A stretch of 64,000 bases of DNA from Deltaproteobacteria bacterium (GTDB taxonomy: Bacteria > Myxococcota_A > UBA796 > SXON01), in assembly GCA_947490345.1 (NCBI GenBank), contig CANLGL010000013.1:1-64000 (forward strand), read 5' to 3'. Positions 51,825-62,696 of the stretch are shown piece by piece. Each line of letters begins with the position of its first letter. The stretch's first letter is position 1. Below the pieces are notes generated by a model that was not told where the DNA came from, searched no databases, and was given only the letters and a program-made list of their open reading frames with translations. Made by a program: the position numbers and the translations under genes.

Positions 51825-53854
51825 AACGCCTCTCCGATGCCGAGGTGCAGGGACCAACCCGGCTCGTTGGCGAAGTAGGCGTCGGGGCTCGGCACCCAGG
51901 CGACGTCGAGGCGGATCGGTCCGATCGGGGACCGATACCGGAGCCCGCCACCCACCGACCATTGCAGGCCGGCAACGCTCACGGCGTCGAGCCGGTCCCA
52001 CACCCGTCCGACGTCGACGAACCCGACGACGCCCAGGTTCCACGGCAGCTCCTGCCGCACTTCCAAGCTTCCGAAACTCGCGACGGTTCCGCCAACCGAT
52101 TCGACCGTGACGCCATCCTCTGTGCAGTCCTGGCGGCCCGAGGTGTCCAGGTTGAGTCGGCCATCGGCGTCGTAGCAGAGGTGGGGCCCGAGGCGATCTT
52201 CGGCCCAGCCCCTGACGCTGCTTCCGCCGCCGAGCTTCAGGGTCTCGTCCACGTCGATACCGACTTCGCCGTAGGGGACGATGAGGCCACCGCCGATGCG
52301 CCCGGCAAGGACCGTGTGCGGATCAGCGTGGCCGAAGCGGATTGAGCGGTAGGAGCGCCCTTCAGCCTCGATCCTGAAGAAGTCGAGGTCGCCCCCAAAC
52401 GGTCCCCCGGCCTCCGCAAGGCGCAGGCTCAGGTAGTAGTTGCGGGTCGGCGCGAGCTTGTCGTCGCGCGCGTCCCAAATCAGGCTCTGCTCCAGCGCCG
52501 AGAGGAAGGCCCTCTCGGACACCGTGCTGCTGAGGTTGGTCTTCTCGATGTCCTCGAGGCTCTCGAAGTCGAAGTACTGGTGGTATTTCAGGCGGTAGCC
52601 GCCGGTGAGCGCGATCCGCCGGTCTGGCCTCCAGGTCAGCGCCGGCGCTGCCTGGGCCTCGAACTCCCGGTACGCCGGGAGCACGTCGAAGCGTACGTCG
52701 CTTTTGACTGACAACTCCAGGCGTCGTGAGAAGAACTTCGGAATCGCGTAGGTCTGCCCGAACGAAGCGACGGGGGAGATGCTGTCGCGCAGCTGCAGCC
52801 CCGGGTCCTGGTCGCGGGTGAAGTCGACGGTGGTCGCGACTCCAACGCTGCTCTCGACGTGCCACCGATGCAGCCGTGAGAAGGCGTCATCATCCTGATA
52901 TTCCGCCGCTACCGCCAACTCCTGGCGGTTCGTCTCCACCTCCAGGCTGGGGCCGATGCCAAACTGCCGACTCGGCCGCCGGGCAAGCCGTACCTGGATG
53001 GGTACGGCGCGCTGATCCGGGGATTTCAGGACCGGGGTGACCTCCACCAACGAGTAGACACCGAGTCCGTAGAGTCGCTGCCTTGCGGACAGAAGCTCGG
53101 AGGTGCGGAAGCCGTCCCCGACCTCGAAGTCCAGCTCCTCGCGGGCGCGATCGGCGAATTTTCCCTTTTCGCCGACGAAGCTGACCTCGCCGTACACGCA
53201 GGGGCGCCCCGGCGCGATGTCATAGCGGATGTGAACCGTTTTTTGATCCGCGCGTACGGTCACGTGGCCGCCGACCACGGCGTAGGCGTAGCCGCGCTCC
53301 TGTAGCCGCGCCTGAATGGCCCCCAGCGCTTCGGTGTACGCCTCCAGATTGAAGACGTCGCCTTCGCGGAGACCGAGAAGTTTGTCCAGGCTCCGCCGAA
53401 TCGGCCCCGACAGGCTGCCATCGATCACCACTTCGGGATCGGTGTCCAACAGCGATGGGGCCCCCCGGTCGATTCGGCCAATCAGATCGATCGCCGGGGC
53501 GCCGTCGGGCCCCGCTCGGCGCCTCGCCCGCGTTTCCCAGCCAAGGAACCTGGCGTCGAACCAGCCGTGGTGTTGGTACCAGGTGATCAGGCGGTCGGCG
53601 TCTTCCGCCAGCACAACCTCGTCCAAGAGGGCAATGTCGCCAACGTAGGGGCCGAAATCCCACCGTCCTGGTAGCTCCACGAGGTGGCGCGACGCCTGGC
53701 TGTCGATGGTGTCCTCGAGGACGGACTGGCCATCGCGCGCGAACGGCCCCCAGCCGTTCCCCGCGAAGGTGATGTCCTCGACCACGCGTTGACCGAGGGG
53801 CACCGTCGGCTTCGGGCACCCGAGCAGCAACGATGTCCACGCCACGGTCAGCAC
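51821..53854 (-). CDS. tamA: TamA/Omp85-family outer-membrane protein with lipobox
   Basis: 677 aa, GTG start. The N-terminus is a short lipoprotein signal with lipobox LLGC (Cys13: MLTVAWTSLLLGC). Two to three POTRA domains follow (VEDITFAGNG, then GYAYAVVGGHVTV and YGEVSFVGEKG). The Omp85 barrel carries the conserved VRGW in GGGSSVRGWAEDRLGP (about residue 545). The C-terminus ends in GEAF. Together with TamB it forms the TAM machine. A lipidated TamA is the norm for Bacteroidota TamL but not for proteobacterial TamA. It is divergent from the RND adaptor with a 65-bp gap. Confidence 0.85.
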   Translation of the reverse strand: MLTVAWTSLLLGCPKPTVPLGQRVVEDITFAGNGWGPFARDGQSVLEDTIDSQASRHLVELPGRWDFGPYVGDIALLDEVVLAEDADRLITWYQHHGWFDARFLGWETRARRRAGPDGAPAIDLIGRIDRGAPSLLDTDPEVVIDGSLSGPIRRSLDKLLGLREGDVFNLEAYTEALGAIQARLQERGYAYAVVGGHVTVRADQKTVHIRYDIAPGRPCVYGEVSFVGEKGKFADRAREELDFEVGDGFRTSELLSARQRLYGLGVYSLVEVTPVLKSPDQRAVPIQVRLARRPSRQFGIGPSLEVETNRQELAVAAEYQDDDAFSRLHRWHVESSVGVATTVDFTRDQDPGLQLRDSISPVASFGQTYAIPKFFSRRLELSVKSDVRFDVLPAYREFEAQAAPALTWRPDRRIALTGGYRLKYHQYFDFESLEDIEKTNLSSTVSERAFLSALEQSLIWDARDDKLAPTRNYYLSLRLAEAGGPFGGDLDFFRIEAEGRSYRSIRFGHADPHTVLAGRIGGGLIVPYGEVGIDVDETLKLGGGSSVRGWAEDRLGPHLCYDADGRLNLDTSGRQDCTEDGVTVESVGGTVASFGSLEVRQELPWNLGVVGFVDVGRVWDRLDAVSVAGLQWSVGGGLRYRSPIGPIRLDVAWVPSPDAYFANEPGWSLHLGIGEAF

Positions 53855-53919
53855 GCGGTCACCCGGTATCCGGAGAAGCGCTTGCCGGATCGCCCGGTCG
53901 GGTTTATCCGCGCCCGCCC

Positions 53920-54969
53920 ATGCCTCGCCGTTGCCTTCTCGTCGTGCTCCTCAGTGGCTCGTTTGCGTGCGGCTGTCGCGAGGAGGGCGCCGGTCCGGCC
54001 GCTGCCGCCGCCACCGCCGACATTCTGACGATGGTGGTGGAGGAGGCGGCGTGGACGCCCACCCTGACGCTCGACGGAACGCTGGATCCCGTTGCCAGCG
54101 TACAGCTCGGGTTCGACGTACCCGGGCGCATGGACTCGCTGGTCGTGCACCGCGGCTCGGTGGTGCGCAAGGGCGAGGTCCTGGCCAGCTTGGACGACAG
54201 CATGCCGCGTGCCCAGATGGCGCAGGCCCAGTCCGGGGTAGCCGCGGCGGAAGCCCAGGTCGCTGCGGGCGAGGCTTCCTGGGCCCGAGCCCAACAGCTC
54301 CGCGTGGCGGGCGGGATGTCGGACCAGCAGTACAAGGACGCTGAGGCTGGCATCCTGGCCGGGCGGGCCGGCGTCGATCAGGCCCGCGCGGCGCTGGTGC
54401 TGGCGCGCACCCACCTCGCCAATCACACACTTCGCGCCCCCATCTCAGGTACGATCACCAACGGCCCCGACAATGTCGGGATGATGATCGGCGCCGGCAC
54501 TCCGATTTTCCTCCTGGAGGACCTCTCGGCGCTGCAGCTCAGGGGCAGCGTGTCCGAGGCCGACGGTTGGGTCGCCGAGGGCATGACGGCAACGTTGACT
54601 TCAGGCGCGCCGGGTAGCACCGGCAGCGCGCAGGGGGTGGTCTCCCGCGTCATCCCTGCCCTGGATCCGTCCACCCGACGACTCCCGGTCGAGGTACGGC
54701 TGGACGGCGCCCCGGCAGGGTTTTTGGCTCACGGCTATGCCCGGGCGACCATCGCCGCGACGGCGCCGGTAACCGTGCTCGCCGTGCCCCGCGCCGCGAT
54801 CGTGGCGCGCCCCGACTTCTCCGTAGTCCGTTGGCGCGAGGGCGCCTATGAACGCGTCGCCATCGAGGTCCTCACCGACGAGGGAGAGCGTTCTTTGGTT
54901 CGCGGACCGCTGGCCGCTGGCGATGCCGTGGTGCTGTACCCCCCGGCCGGGCTCGGCGGCGGCGAATGA
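53920..54969 (+). CDS. RND efflux periplasmic adaptor (membrane fusion protein)
   Basis: 349 aa from ATG 53920 (MPRRCLLVVLLSG, possible lipobox FACGC). Lipoyl-type halves flank a helical hairpin: FDVPGRMDSLVVHRGSVVRKGEVLASL, then the coiled-coil (AQAQSGVAAAEAQVAAGEA) and LRAPISGTITNG. The adaptor links the pump to an outer-membrane channel. It overlaps the pump gene by ATGA. No TolC-type gene is nearby, so a channel from elsewhere must serve. Confidence 0.88.
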   Translation: MPRRCLLVVLLSGSFACGCREEGAGPAAAAATADILTMVVEEAAWTPTLTLDGTLDPVASVQLGFDVPGRMDSLVVHRGSVVRKGEVLASLDDSMPRAQMAQAQSGVAAAEAQVAAGEASWARAQQLRVAGGMSDQQYKDAEAGILAGRAGVDQARAALVLARTHLANHTLRAPISGTITNGPDNVGMMIGAGTPIFLLEDLSALQLRGSVSEADGWVAEGMTATLTSGAPGSTGSAQGVVSRVIPALDPSTRRLPVEVRLDGAPAGFLAHGYARATIAATAPVTVLAVPRAAIVARPDFSVVRWREGAYERVAIEVLTDEGERSLVRGPLAAGDAVVLYPPAGLGGGE

Positions 54970-57900
54970 GCGGGGAGGCGGATGGACGACCTGCCCTCGC
55001 CGGGCTGGGACTCTCCGACCTTGCGATTCGGAGACCGGTTTTCATCACCATGCTGTCGGTGGCGATCGTGGTGTTGGGCTTGTTGGGCTATTCGCGCCTG
55101 GCGACCGACCTCTATCCACCGGTCAACTTCCCCTTCCTGATCGTCCAGACCGTGTACCCAGGGGCGTCACCAACGGACATGGAACGCGACGTCACCGAGC
55201 CGCTCGAAGACGCGGTCGGCGGCATCAGCGGCATCAAGAAGTTGCAGAGCTTCTCTCGCGAGTCGGTCTCGCTCCTGATGATCCAGTTCGACCTGGACAC
55301 CAACATCGACGAAGCGACCAACACGGTCCGTGACCGCATTGGCGCCGCCGAGAAGAAGCTTCCCGGTGACGCCGAACCGCCGCTGCTCCGCCAGGTCGAC
55401 ATCGGTGCGCTGCCGGTGCTGGTCGTCGCCTTCTCCAGCAGCGGGGGCGTCAACGACACCCGCCAGCTCGCTGAGGACCGCCTCAAGCCGCTGCTCGAAC
55501 AGATCGAGGGTGTCGGCATCGTCAACGTGATCGGCGGCCAGAAACGCGAGGTTCACGTCGACCTCGACCTGGACAAGCTCAGCGCGCTCGGCGTGCCTCC
55601 CAGTCAAGTGTCCGAGCGCATCGGGTACGAGAACATCTCCGTGCCGGTGGGGCAGTTCAAGAGCTCCGGCTACGCCATCACGGTCAGGGCCACGGGACAG
55701 TTCAAGTCCATCGCCGACCTGGGCGAGGCGGTCATCCACAACACCTCCGATGGGCGGCTGGTGCGACTCAAGGAGGTCGCTTCGGTCGCGGACGGCTTCG
55801 CGCGAGCCGACCGCTACGTGCGCAACAACCTCCAGGATGCTGTCACCGTCGAGGTCGTAAAGAAATCCTCGGCCAACTCGGTGGAGGTGTCGCACCTGGT
55901 GCAAGCCCGTCTCAAAGAAGCAGTCCCGAAGCTCGGAAGTGGCGCCGTCTTCGAAATCATCGCCGACCAGGCCGACGAGATCGAGGCCAACGCCGACGAG
56001 GTCTGGGTCGCGATCTACTACGGCGGGGCGATGGCGATCCTCGTCATCCTCTTCTTCCTGCTGGACTGGCGCGGCACGCTCATCAGCGCGCTGGCGCTGC
56101 CGACGTCGATCATCGGCACCTTCGCGATGATGCAGTGGATGGGTTTTTCGCTCAACACCATGACGCTGATGGGCTTGAGCCTCGCCATCGGCCTGTTGAT
56201 CGACGATGCCGTCGTCGTGCGCGAGTCGATCACCAGACGGCTCGAAATGGGGGAGGACCCGGTCACCGCCGCATCGAGAGGCACCGCCGAGATCGCGCTC
56301 GCGGTGTTGGCGACGACCATGTCGCTGGTCGCGGTCTTCGTGCCCGTTGCGTTCATGAGCGGGATGGTCGGGCAGTTCTTCAAGCAGTTCGGGCTCACGA
56401 TTGCGGTCGCGGTGACGCTTTCGCTCTTCGTCGCGTTCACGCTCGACCCGATGTTGAGCTCGCGATTCTCGGTTGCGCACACCGGCCGGCGGACGGGCGT
56501 GGCGCGGGTCATCGAGCGTTTCCTGGACGGGCTCGACTCCGGGTACCGCCGTGTGCTGCACTGGGTCCTCGACCATCGGTTCACGACCGCCGGGCTCACG
56601 ATCCTCACCTTGGCGATTACGGTGGTCGTCGGCGCCGGCCTCCCCGTCGAGTTCGTGCCCAAGCAGGATCGCGGCGAAATCCAGGCCGACGTTCGGTTGC
56701 CGGTGGGAACCTCGATCGGGGTGACCAACATCATGGCGCGCGAGCGGGAAGCGGCGCTGCTCCAGATTCCGGGTGTTCGCCGCGTGTACAGCATCGTCGG
56801 ACACGAAGACCAGCCGCATCGCACCCGCTTCCGCATTTCGCTGGTGCCCAAGGCGGAGCGCAGCATGTCGCTCACCGCCTACGAGGATGCGGCGCGAACG
56901 GTGTTGGAGGCCGTTCCAAACGGTCTCGCCTCGCTACAAGAGCCGTCGATGATCGAGGGGCTTGGCGACTGGCCGCCGTTCATGCTCATCATCCAGGGGC
57001 CCGAGATCGACGGCGTTGTTGCCCAGGGCAAGCGCATCGAGGCCATGCTCAAAGCGCTCCCGGGCACGCGCGATGTGCGGCTGACGCAGGAGGATGGTCG
57101 CCCGGAGCTGGTGGTCGACGTGGATCGAGCCGTTGCCGCCGATCGCGGCATCCCCGCCGGCGTCGTCGGCCTCACCGCGCGGTCCCTGGTGGAGGGCAAC
57201 CTCGTGGGGTCGCTCCGCGACGGCGGTCCGGAGGCAACGATCCGGGTGCGTGCAGCGCCGCGCTTTGCAGTCGATGTCGCTGCGATCAAGGCGCTGCCGC
57301 TCCCATCACCGCGCGGCCGCGTCACCGTTGGCGACGTGGCACAGGTCCGAATGGGCGCCGGTGCCAGCGCGATCATGCACCACCAACGCATGCGTGCCGT
57401 CACGGTCTGGTCCCAGGTGGCGCCCGGCGCGGCGCTCGGGGACGTGCTCACCGCCACCGAGGCGGCCTTGGCCAAGGACCCCCTTCCGGATGGGTACACC
57501 TGGGAGATTGACGGTCAGGCCCGGGACATGCAGGAGACCGGGCAGGCGATGGGGCTGGCCATCGGCGTCGCCTTCGTGTTCATCTTCATGGTCCTGGCCT
57601 CGCAGTTCGAGAGCCTCGTCCACCCCTTCACCCTGATGCTATCGGTGCCGTTGGCGATGGTGGGCGCTTTCCTCGGCCTTGCCTTGGCCGGGCACAGCAT
57701 CTCGATGGGCAGCCAGATCGGCATCATCCTGTTGATGGGTCTGGTCACCAAGAACGCCATCTTGCTTGTCGACGGTGCGCTCGTCCACCTGCGCGAGGGC
57801 ATGGCGCCGGTCGAGGCCATGCTGGCCGCGGGCCCCCGGCGGCTACGGCCCATCGTGATGACCTCGGTCGCGATGGCGATGGGCATGCTGCCGACCGCCC

Positions 57901-58049
57901 TCGGCACCGGCACCGGGAGCGAGTTCCGCGCTCCGATGGCGGTCGCGGTCATCGGCGGCGTCTTGTCGTCGACGCTCTTGACCCTGCTGGTGGTACCCGT
58001 CGGCTTCGTGTGGATGGAGCAGCTTCGGGGCCTGGTGCGGCGGCGCTGA
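54966..58049 (+). CDS. RND efflux pump, HAE1/AcrB-type
   Basis: 1027 aa, full length for the family. Two repeats of six membrane segments with large periplasmic loops. The start LSDLAIRRPVFITMLSVAIVVLG is typical. The proton-relay Asp pair sits in GLLIDDAVVV (near residue 410), and the second half has LLMGLVTKNAILLVD. The pump is driven by the proton gradient and may export drugs, lipids or metabolites. Adaptor and pump form a two-gene operon. Confidence 0.93.
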   Translation: MSGEADGRPALAGLGLSDLAIRRPVFITMLSVAIVVLGLLGYSRLATDLYPPVNFPFLIVQTVYPGASPTDMERDVTEPLEDAVGGISGIKKLQSFSRESVSLLMIQFDLDTNIDEATNTVRDRIGAAEKKLPGDAEPPLLRQVDIGALPVLVVAFSSSGGVNDTRQLAEDRLKPLLEQIEGVGIVNVIGGQKREVHVDLDLDKLSALGVPPSQVSERIGYENISVPVGQFKSSGYAITVRATGQFKSIADLGEAVIHNTSDGRLVRLKEVASVADGFARADRYVRNNLQDAVTVEVVKKSSANSVEVSHLVQARLKEAVPKLGSGAVFEIIADQADEIEANADEVWVAIYYGGAMAILVILFFLLDWRGTLISALALPTSIIGTFAMMQWMGFSLNTMTLMGLSLAIGLLIDDAVVVRESITRRLEMGEDPVTAASRGTAEIALAVLATTMSLVAVFVPVAFMSGMVGQFFKQFGLTIAVAVTLSLFVAFTLDPMLSSRFSVAHTGRRTGVARVIERFLDGLDSGYRRVLHWVLDHRFTTAGLTILTLAITVVVGAGLPVEFVPKQDRGEIQADVRLPVGTSIGVTNIMAREREAALLQIPGVRRVYSIVGHEDQPHRTRFRISLVPKAERSMSLTAYEDAARTVLEAVPNGLASLQEPSMIEGLGDWPPFMLIIQGPEIDGVVAQGKRIEAMLKALPGTRDVRLTQEDGRPELVVDVDRAVAADRGIPAGVVGLTARSLVEGNLVGSLRDGGPEATIRVRAAPRFAVDVAAIKALPLPSPRGRVTVGDVAQVRMGAGASAIMHHQRMRAVTVWSQVAPGAALGDVLTATEAALAKDPLPDGYTWEIDGQARDMQETGQAMGLAIGVAFVFIFMVLASQFESLVHPFTLMLSVPLAMVGAFLGLALAGHSISMGSQIGIILLMGLVTKNAILLVDGALVHLREGMAPVEAMLAAGPRRLRPIVMTSVAMAMGMLPTALGTGTGSEFRAPMAVAVIGGVLSSTLLTLLVVPVGFVWMEQLRGLVRRR

Positions 58050-58175
58050 CGGGTGTGGGGCGGCCGCCTCCCGGCGCCGCGTCTTCGCTGCGGGCGGGGC
58101 CCTTCGCTCACCCGCTGCCGCGTGGCCGCCGCGGGACTTGTCAACCACGTGTCAATCCGGTAGCCTCTCGCCACC
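58050..58175. other. Intergenic gap with GC-rich inverted segments
   Basis: No gene. It contains short palindromes (GCGGCCGC) and a possible weak promoter TTGTCA-N17-TAGCCT (58138-58166) for the flavoprotein gene. Confidence 0.35.
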
Positions 58176-59627
58176 GTGTTGCGCGCCCGGCACTGCACCC
58201 TCCTCCCCTTGTTGGCGACCCTTGGCTGCGGTCGGCAGCTCACCGGGGGTCCGCCCGACTATGGCGACGACGCGTTTCCCGACGAGGACACCGCCGACGA
58301 CGCAGGCGGCATCGGGCCGATCGTGATCATCGGCGCCGGGGTCGCGGGGCTCGCGACGGCGGGAGCGCTGGGCGAAGGCATCCTGCTGGACCAGGACTCG
58401 GTCGTGGGCGGAAGAGCTCTATGGTCGGGCGGGCTCATGCACTTCGTCGGCATCCCCGACCAGGAGGAAGTCGGGGTGACCGACTCGCCGGCAATTGCCG
58501 CCACGGAGTGGGAAACGCTCACCGGCTGGCCGCCCACGGAGGGCACGCTCCGGTACCTGGAAGACTCCGCTGCGACCCACCAGCGCCTCCTCGACCTCGG
58601 CCTGAAGTACGGGATGTTGGCCCGGGAACCGCTCACCGGGATCCAGCGCCTCCTGACTTTGCAGGGGGAGGGGCCGGCGCTCGTCGCCGCCTTGGCGGCC
58701 GAGGTCCCGGCGGCGGTGGACATACGCCTCGAAACCAGCGTGGAAGGCCTCCTCTGGCAAGACGGCGCGGTGGTGGGCGTGGTCACCGGCGACGGCGAGG
58801 TCGCGGCCCGCGCGGTGGTCATCGCCAGCGGCGGCTACGCCGGCGAGCTGGCGCGGCTGGCCGAGGTCGCCGAGGGTGAGTTCTGGGAGCCGAGCAGCCG
58901 CGGCGGCAGCGGAGATGCGTTGGACTGGGCTGAGACGGACCAGCTCGGACTGGCCAACCTCCCGAACATCGGGTGGTTGCACCGGCATATCGGCGTGCCG
59001 ATGGCCGACGGCAAGCTGATCGGCTTCACCTACGACACTGCGGCGCCGTGGATCTGGGTGGACGAGCAGGCAGCGCGGTTCATCGACGAGACCAACGTCG
59101 AGAGCGTGACCCTGACCGGACCCCTCCGAAAGGCCGGCAGCGTCTGGGCGATCGGGCCCAAGGACGAGGTTTTCGCGGCGCTCGACGCCGCGGTCTCGGT
59201 CACCGCGGAAGCGGCCGTCGCCGCCGACAGCACCCTGCGATGTCGGGGCGATGTCGAGACGCTGGCTGAGCTCCTGTCCCTCGACGCCGACGCGCTTGCG
59301 GCGACGTTGACCGAGGTGGCCGGCTTCCAGACGGGCCACCAGACCGATCCGCTCGGCCGCGCGAGCGATACCTTCGTGCCCTACTCGGGCGAGCTCTGCG
59401 CATGGCGGCCGGGGGACACCGCGTCGAAGACCTACGGCGGCCTCGTGGTGGACGAGGACGGGCGGGTGCTCAGCACCACGGGCGCCGTGGTCCCCGGCCT
59501 GTGGGCGGTGGGCGAAGCGGCGGGCATGGGCGCTCCGGGGCTGGCGGGGCGCTACGGCTTCGACGGGACGCTTTCGGCGGTGGTATGGTCGGGGTGGCGG
59601 GTCGGCGATCGGCTCGCCACGGAGTGA
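58176..59627 (+). CDS. FAD-dependent oxidoreductase lipoprotein (fumarate reductase flavoprotein-like)
   Basis: 483 aa, GTG start. Signal MLRARHCTLLPLLATLGC with lipobox, then an acidic Asp-rich linker. The FAD Rossmann motif is IVIIGAGVAGLATAGALG. The family block VVGGRALWSGGLMHFVG follows, and the C-terminal FAD segment is TYGGLVVDEDGRVL...GLWAVGEAAGMG. Such flavoproteins reduce or dehydrogenate small acids or steroids; the substrate is unknown. Being a lipoprotein it acts outside the cytoplasm. Its TGA overlaps the GTG of the ferritin-like gene, so the two are coupled and probably act together. Confidence 0.8.
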   Translation: MLRARHCTLLPLLATLGCGRQLTGGPPDYGDDAFPDEDTADDAGGIGPIVIIGAGVAGLATAGALGEGILLDQDSVVGGRALWSGGLMHFVGIPDQEEVGVTDSPAIAATEWETLTGWPPTEGTLRYLEDSAATHQRLLDLGLKYGMLAREPLTGIQRLLTLQGEGPALVAALAAEVPAAVDIRLETSVEGLLWQDGAVVGVVTGDGEVAARAVVIASGGYAGELARLAEVAEGEFWEPSSRGGSGDALDWAETDQLGLANLPNIGWLHRHIGVPMADGKLIGFTYDTAAPWIWVDEQAARFIDETNVESVTLTGPLRKAGSVWAIGPKDEVFAALDAAVSVTAEAAVAADSTLRCRGDVETLAELLSLDADALAATLTEVAGFQTGHQTDPLGRASDTFVPYSGELCAWRPGDTASKTYGGLVVDEDGRVLSTTGAVVPGLWAVGEAAGMGAPGLAGRYGFDGTLSAVVWSGWRVGDRLATE

Positions 59628-60712
59628 CCGTGACCACGATTGATCCTACCAGTCTTCGCCGCCGCTACCTCCTGGCCCTGGCCCTCGTTCCCCTGGCCGG
59701 CTGCGGCACCGCGGCGACGGAGTGCCTGAGCGTGGACGACACTGCCGACCCGACCTGCCCCACCGAGGCTGAGGCGAGCGATTTGCTGCTCGGCGCCAAG
59801 TGTGGCTACACGGTCAACGCGGTCACCGGCCCCGGCACGATCGAGATGGTCGACGTGCTGTGGGACACCGGCGACGCCGTCCCGCAGTGTTGCTTCCCAA
59901 CGTTGGAGGCCGAGGAGGCGATCCCGAGCTGTGTCGTGGGCCGCCCCTATCTGGACCAGGGGGTCATCAAGACCGCCCCCGCCGCCCCCCATGCGGGGTG
60001 GGCGCGCGGACGGCGCCCGGACGTTCGGAGGCTGACCAAGGGACAGCGCAAGGTGCTCGCCCACGCGTGGACCGAGGACGCGCTGATCGAGCACGCCAGC
60101 GTCGCCGCCTTCGCGCGCACGACCCTGGAGCTGATGGCGGTCGGCGCCCCCGCCGACCTTCTGGCCGCGGTCCAGGCCGCCGCCGCCGACGAGGTCCGCC
60201 ACGCGCGGCTCTCCTTCGCACTCGCGGAGAGGTACGGCGCCGCCGCGGTGAGTCCCGGCCGCTTTCAGCTCGGCGCCAGCGTGGTGATCGAGACCGACCT
60301 CGCGCGGCTCGCGGCCAGCACCTTTCGCGAGGGCTGCGTCGGCGAGACGGTGGTCTCCCTGCTCAGCGCCCGCGCCGCCGCCGCCGCAACCGATCCTGCC
60401 GCCAAGGCGCTCTTGACCCTCGTCGCCCAGGACGAAGCGCGCCACGCGGAGCTGGCCTGGCGCACGCTGTCGTGGTTGCTCCGCGCAGGCGGTACCGCCG
60501 CGTTCGCCGCGGTCGAGGCAGAAGTTGCGCACCTGCTCCAGCGCGGCGTCCGCCTCACCCAGATCACCACCGGCGCCGACGACGCGGTGCTCGCCGCACA
60601 CGGTCGAATCCGCCCCGCGGCCGCCATGCGCGCGCGCGATCAGGCGGTGGAGGAGGTCATCCTCCCCTGCGTGCGTGCGCTCCTCGGTCACGTCGCCGCG
60701 CTCGCGGCGTAG
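59624..60712 (+). CDS. Ferritin-like di-iron lipoprotein
   Basis: 362 aa from the GTG at 59624 (GTGA overlap with the flavoprotein). The signal contains RRRYLLALALVPLAGC, a lipobox after a triple Arg. A Cys-rich N-terminal domain has six Cys (ECLSVDD, PTCPTEA, KCGY, CCFP, SCVV). The C-terminal four-helix bundle has di-iron ligands: Glu-His in LIEHASVAAFART, ExxH in DEVRHARL and DEARHAEL, and a Glu in GCVGETV. Ferritin-like domains use oxygen or store iron. Coupling with a flavoprotein suggests an exported redox pair; substrate unknown. Confidence 0.75.
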   Translation: MTVTTIDPTSLRRRYLLALALVPLAGCGTAATECLSVDDTADPTCPTEAEASDLLLGAKCGYTVNAVTGPGTIEMVDVLWDTGDAVPQCCFPTLEAEEAIPSCVVGRPYLDQGVIKTAPAAPHAGWARGRRPDVRRLTKGQRKVLAHAWTEDALIEHASVAAFARTTLELMAVGAPADLLAAVQAAAADEVRHARLSFALAERYGAAAVSPGRFQLGASVVIETDLARLAASTFREGCVGETVVSLLSARAAAAATDPAAKALLTLVAQDEARHAELAWRTLSWLLRAGGTAAFAAVEAEVAHLLQRGVRLTQITTGADDAVLAAHGRIRPAAAMRARDQAVEEVILPCVRALLGHVAALAA

Positions 60713-60724
60713 GCGGTCGCCCCC

Positions 60725-62122
<1,398 letters not shown>

Positions 62123-62268
62123 CGCGACCTCGTGAATGGCGGCCGCGGTAACCCGTGCAGATTCTAGCCGTCGAAGCCGGCGCCGCGTGGGTCTCGGCGA
62201 ACTCCGTGCTGCCGAGGGTCACCACGTTACGCACCCCTCCCCAGACCCCTCGCCCAAGGAGCTCGTCA

Positions 62269-62648
62269 ATGCCCACTTTTCAGAAGGTCTGTGATATCAA
62301 CCAGGGGTACAATTTCAAAAAGGACATCCAGGCGTCGGTCGGGTTTTTGACCTGACCACGGTCGAGGTGAGCTTCACGTTCGCCGTCTACGCGTACGACC
62401 CGATCCAGAAGGCGTATTTCCAGTGCCTGACTGGCACCGATGCCGGGGAGCTCCATGGCCTGCTCGAAAAGAACGGCGACCACCTGAACGTGTCCGTGGC
62501 GGACGACGCCTCGCCCGAAGTCCAGTCGCCGGAGAACTACGCGTTCCAAATCGGTGTCAAGCCCCGGGCGTCGGCCCAGCTGGTCACCGTGGCACCCTCG
62601 TTCTCTGAAAAGGTGACCAGGTCCTGGGGTCTGAAGGTCGCGGAGTAG
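62269..62648 (+). CDS. Small protein split by a -1 frameshift
   Basis: An ATG with a textbook AAGGAG seven bases upstream (62256-62261) opens a frame that stops after 28 codons. The continuation lies in the -1 frame after a T5 run (62344-62348). Joined there, the protein reads ...QASVGFFDLTTVEVSFTFAVYAYDP and ends LKVAE, about 126 aa, beta-rich. The downstream part alone has only a GTG at 62367 without proper ribosome-site spacing. Either one T is missing (mutation or sequencing error) or the ribosome shifts. Function unrecognised. Confidence 0.5.
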
Positions 62649-62696
62649 GGGCGAGGAGCGCCGCGCCGCGTGGCGAGCGTCCAGGCCCCTCCGATG

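Noticed and set aside
53920-58049. Complete tripartite efflux operon
   Set aside because: Adaptor and pump are present but no TolC-type gene adjoins them.
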